DNA of 7,173 bases, taken from Actinomycetota bacterium. GTDB taxonomy: Bacteria > Actinomycetota > Actinomycetes > Nanopelagicales > Nanopelagicaceae. This document shows positions 4,709 to 7,173 of this stretch, piece after piece (positions within the stretch are counted from its first letter, which is position 1; each line of letters opens with the position of its first letter). The stretch lies in contig CANHFN010000040.1 in NCBI GenBank assembly GCA_947459935.1, positions 1 through 7,173 on the forward strand, read 5' to 3'. A program made the position numbers and the translations under genes. The notes beneath the pieces are model-generated. The model did no database searches. It saw only the letters and a list, made by a program, of their open reading frames with translations, and was not told where the DNA came from.

Positions 4709-5692
4709 ATGGAGCGCACGCTGATCACCGTACCTAACGCCATTTCAATGGTTGCTGTTGTGGGTCCGCATGATGACAACTTAAGAGTAATTGAAGCGGC
4801 ATTCCCATCTGTAAATATCACAGTGCGCGGTAACGAAATTACTTTACGTGGCCCACATGCTGACTGCGCACGACTTGAAAACCTCTTTAACGAAATGATG
4901 GTCGTTATTCGTAGCGGAAACATTCTTAATGTAGATGCCGTCAATCGCGCCATCGAAATGCTTGAGCATGAACCGGTTGATCATCCAGCAGAGGTCATGT
5001 CACTGAACATTGTCAGCAATCGTGGTCGGACAATTAGACCAAAGACAGCAAATCAGAAGCGCTATGTGGATGCAATAGAAGATCACACCATCACATTTGG
5101 TATTGGCCCCGCAGGTACCGGTAAGACTTATCTGGCGATGGCGATGGCTGTAGCAGCTTTACAAGCAAAAAAAGTAAACAAGATTGTCCTAACCCGCCCT
5201 GCTGTTGAAGCTGGCGAAAGTCTAGGTTTCTTGCCTGGCACACTCAGCGAAAAGATTGATCCATATCTGCGCCCACTCTTTGATGCGCTACATGACATGA
5301 TCGATATTGATTCAATCCCACGTTTAATGCAATCTGGAATTATTGAAGTAGCCCCATTGGCATACATGCGTGGTCGCACCTTAAATGATGCATTTGTAAT
5401 CTTAGATGAAGCACAAAACACCACGCCTGAGCAGATGAAAATGTTTTTAACTCGTCTGGGCTTTGGTTCAAAGATGGTTGTTACAGGCGATGTGACGCAG
5501 ATTGATCTGCCTAACGGACAAAACTCAGGGCTAAAGATCGTTAGAGACATTTTGAAAGATATCGATGACATCGCCTTCCTTGAGTTAACAGCAGAAGATG
5601 TTGTCCGCCACCGTTTAATTGGTGACATCGTTAAGGCCTATGACAAATTTGATGTCGCACGCCAAGAATTGCGACAAATTCGCCAACAATGA
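4709..5692 (+). CDS. phoH: PhoH family P-loop ATPase
   Basis: This is a 327-residue PhoH (PhoL/YbeZ type) ATPase of usual length. An N-terminal domain (about 1-95) precedes the ATPase core. Walker A is GPAGTGKT (133-140), Walker B is VILDEAQN (230-237), and RGRTLNDAF (221-229) is the family signature. VVTGDVTQID (257-266) and the VVRHRLIGDIV segment (298-308) complete the helicase-like core. PhoH proteins are cytoplasmic ATPases, in several bacteria functionally and physically tied to the RNase-like protein YbeY and to ribosome or rRNA maturation. The name comes from phosphate-starvation induction in E. coli, which need not apply here. The ATG of ybeY overlaps its stop by 4 nt, so the pair is translationally coupled, in keeping with a shared role. 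The start is supported by the family N-terminal pattern and by the short gap after the HIT gene. Confidence 0.95.
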   Translation: MERTLITVPNAISMVAVVGPHDDNLRVIEAAFPSVNITVRGNEITLRGPHADCARLENLFNEMMVVIRSGNILNVDAVNRAIEMLEHEPVDHPAEVMSLNIVSNRGRTIRPKTANQKRYVDAIEDHTITFGIGPAGTGKTYLAMAMAVAALQAKKVNKIVLTRPAVEAGESLGFLPGTLSEKIDPYLRPLFDALHDMIDIDSIPRLMQSGIIEVAPLAYMRGRTLNDAFVILDEAQNTTPEQMKMFLTRLGFGSKMVVTGDVTQIDLPNGQNSGLKIVRDILKDIDDIAFLELTAEDVVRHRLIGDIVKAYDKFDVARQELRQIRQQ

Positions 5693-6126
5693 CAATTGAA
5701 GTAACAAACACTTCAGGGCAGTTAGTTCCGGCCACTGAAATAAACTCTCTACTCACATTTGCTTTGCTAGAACTTGAGCTCAACCCTGAATGTGAAATTA
5801 ACGTTTCATTTGTTGATGATGATTACATGACTGAACTTCACGTTAAATGGATGGATGAGCCAGGCACAACGGATGTGCTTTCTTTCCCGATGGACATGCC
5901 AGAGAGCCCAGGGGAGGCTGTAACACTTGGCGACATTGTCATTAGTCCTGTAGTGGCAGCAGCTCAGGCTTCTCAGCAAGGACATTCAATTGAGCATGAG
6001 ATTTTCATTTTAGCTACGCACGGCTTATTGCATATTATTGGTTACGACCATGCAGATAAGGCTGAAGAGAAAATCATGTTTGACCTCCAAGAAAAAATAG
6101 TAAGAGATTGGCAGAAAGGTTTATGA
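5689..6126 (+). CDS. ybeY: YbeY, endoribonuclease-like rRNA maturation factor
   Basis: The complete 145-residue product is typical of YbeY in size. The zinc-binding signature H111-G-L-L-H115-I-I-G-Y-D-H121 is intact, giving the three metal-ligand histidines. The upstream conserved segment runs TDVLSFPMD (61-69) and then LGDIVIS (80-86). YbeY is needed for correct 16S rRNA 3'-end maturation and ribosome quality control in many bacteria, acting in the cytoplasm; its exact nuclease activity is debated. The ATG is part of an ATGA overlap with the phoH stop. No Shine-Dalgarno sequence precedes it, so translation probably depends on ribosomes finishing phoH. The next gene begins by a second ATGA overlap. 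Confidence 0.95.
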   Translation: MTIEVTNTSGQLVPATEINSLLTFALLELELNPECEINVSFVDDDYMTELHVKWMDEPGTTDVLSFPMDMPESPGEAVTLGDIVISPVVAAAQASQQGHSIEHEIFILATHGLLHIIGYDHADKAEEKIMFDLQEKIVRDWQKGL

Positions 6127-7173
6127 GCCCCATAGCAATAATCAGCATCATCGTTCTTCTCATCTTTGCTGGGTTCTTAGCCGCATCTGAATCTGCCTTA
6201 ACTTCTATTTCACGTGTTGTCATTGAAGAGATTGAAGGTAAGCGCGGGACGGTGCTTTTGCGCAAATACACAGCCCAACCAGCTAGATACCTGAATGTGA
6301 TTTTGCTAGTACGCAAGCTCTGTGAGTTCACGGCTACTGTTTTATTGGCGGTTATTTTGCTGCGCAATTATTCAAGCGCCCAAGCCATGGCGCTAACTGT
6401 TGCCATTATGGTGGTGCTTTCCTACGTTGTTGTTGGTGTTGGTCCCCGCACATTGGGTAAGCAGCAACCACACAAATATGCACGTTACGGAATTATCGTT
6501 GCTTACGGGTTGGCATTTTTGCTCGGCCCAGTCACCAAGTTGCTCATCTCTGTTGGCAACGCCTTAACACCGGGCAAAGGATTTAGATCTGGACCTTTCA
6601 CTTCCGAAGCGGAACTTCGAGATCTAGTAGATCAGGCACATGAGCGTGGCCTAGTCGAATCTGATGAGCACGAGATGATCCACTCTGTGTTTGAACTAGG
6701 GGACACCTTGGTTAGAGAGTTAATGGTTCCTCGCACCGATATGGTCTGGGTGGAAAAAGACAAGAGTTTGCGCCAAGGATTATCACTTGCGCTTCGAAGC
6801 GGGTATTCCCGTATTCCAGTAATTGGTGATGGCATCGACAATATTGTCGGCATTGTTTACGTTAAAGACTTAGCAAAGCGTGCACTTGATCACCACGAGG
6901 CAGAGCACACTGAAAAGATTGAACAGCTCATGCGTCCTGCCAACTTTGTGCCTGAAATCAAGATGGCAGATGATCTCTTAAAGGAGATGCAGAAGAACCA
7001 AATTCACCTTGCAATTGTTGTGGATGAATACGGCGGAACTGCAGGAATTATCACTATTGAAGACATCATCGAAGAAATTGTGGGAGAAATTGAAGATGAG
7101 TATGACGATGGGGAAGAAGATTTCACATGGTTAAGTGCAGATAAGGGCCGAGCAAGAGCGACTCTGCATATCG
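6123..7173 (+). CDS. DUF21/CBS-domain membrane protein, CorC/HlyC family (3' end outside window)
   Basis: The frame from ATG 6123 runs open to the window edge, giving 350 residues of a protein usually about 420-440 long. A DUF21 membrane domain covers about 1-145, with hydrophobic segments near 4-21, 55-80, 88-106 and 122-145. [11 protein letters not shown] (21-31) and [13 protein letters not shown] (102-114) match the actinobacterial form of this domain. A linker with [10 protein letters not shown] (161-170) follows. The paired CBS domains cover about 201-325: [17 protein letters not shown] and GIVYVKDL in the first, [29 protein letters not shown] in the second. An acidic stretch and the start of the C-terminal transporter-associated domain come last. 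Homologues are annotated as haemolysins, but the family is better regarded as Mg/Co homeostasis membrane proteins whose CBS pair binds adenine nucleotides. The start overlaps the ybeY stop (ATGA), with GAAAGG 3 nt upstream. era usually comes next. Confidence 0.93.
   Translation, partial: MSPIAIISIIVLLIFAGFLAASESALTSISRVVIEEIEGKRGTVLLRKYTAQPARYLNVILLVRKLCEFTATVLLAVILLRNYSSAQAMALTVAIMVVLSYVVVGVGPRTLGKQQPHKYARYGIIVAYGLAFLLGPVTKLLISVGNALTPGKGFRSGPFTSEAELRDLVDQAHERGLVESDEHEMIHSVFELGDTLVRELMVPRTDMVWVEKDKSLRQGLSLALRSGYSRIPVIGDGIDNIVGIVYVKDLAKRALDHHEAEHTEKIEQLMRPANFVPEIKMADDLLKEMQKNQIHLAIVVDEYGGTAGIITIEDIIEEIVGEIEDEYDDGEEDFTWLSADKGRARATLHI

Noticed and set aside
5578..5590. CTTGAGT, resembling half of the HAIR (HspR) operator
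   Set aside because: There is no matching ACTCAAG arm at the proper spacing, and it is within the phoH coding sequence.
5128..5628. A 166-codon open frame on the minus strand inside phoH
   Set aside because: It lies antisense to a strongly conserved PhoH core with intact Walker motifs, has a low-complexity Ser/Lys/Ile-rich translation, no recognisable domain and no ribosome binding site. It is a shadow of phoH codon use.
6123..7173. Haemolysin function for the DUF21/CBS protein
   Set aside because: The haemolysin label is a historical family name. The sequence shows a membrane domain plus a CBS pair typical of cation-homeostasis proteins, with no toxin features.
1..7173. Search for mobile elements, CRISPR arrays, tRNA or rRNA genes, toxin-antitoxin or defence modules
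   Set aside because: None was seen. The genes are tightly packed core genes on one strand, with no transposase, no repeat array and no non-coding stretch over 100 nt.

Overview
The window is a compact, almost wholly plus-strand housekeeping segment from an actinobacterium. The order hemW - hrcA - dnaJ - rsmE - HIT - phoH - ybeY - CBS/CorC-type membrane protein is the conserved actinobacterial arrangement, which usually continues into era. The HrcA, DnaJ and DUF21-CBS sequences resemble mycobacterial and streptomycete homologues. Base composition is AT-richer than in those genera and intergenic gaps are tiny. That combination suggests a streamlined low-GC actinobacterium, for example the freshwater Nanopelagicales (acI) type. 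This taxonomic guess is inference from gene order, protein style and composition only.

Layout. Positions 3-50 hold the last 15 codons of an upstream gene that I cannot name. Positions 108-593 encode a small unrecognised lipoprotein. hemW (660-1781) follows a 66-nt gap that contains a good -10 element. hrcA (1796-2524) and dnaJ (2525-3628) are directly adjacent. rsmE (3628-4338) overlaps dnaJ by one base. A HIT-family hydrolase gene (4343-4690) follows after 4 nt. phoH (4709-5692), ybeY (5689-6126) and a DUF21/CBS protein (6123 to the window end, incomplete) are chained by 4-nt ATGA overlaps.

Functional grouping. hrcA and dnaJ belong to heat-shock control and the DnaK chaperone cycle. rsmE and ybeY act on 16S rRNA, and PhoH is an ATPase repeatedly linked to YbeY in RNA metabolism. 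hemW is a radical-SAM, haem-related protein. HIT is a nucleoside phosphoramidate-type hydrolase. The CBS protein is a membrane protein probably concerned with divalent cations.

Main points of interest. (1) HrcA is about 100 residues shorter than its family because the middle of the effector/dimerisation region is missing in frame, while the DNA-binding N-terminus and the conserved C-terminus are intact. (2) No CIRCE operator is seen before hrcA-dnaJ. (3) Several genes carry a TAnnnT -10-like hexamer at the distance from the start codon expected for leaderless transcripts, and most genes lack a Shine-Dalgarno sequence. (4) RsmE also lacks a short, usually conserved segment. (5) An orphan lipoprotein sits directly upstream of hemW. 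I see no mobile element, CRISPR array, tRNA, rRNA or defence system, so the window is mostly ordinary core genome.
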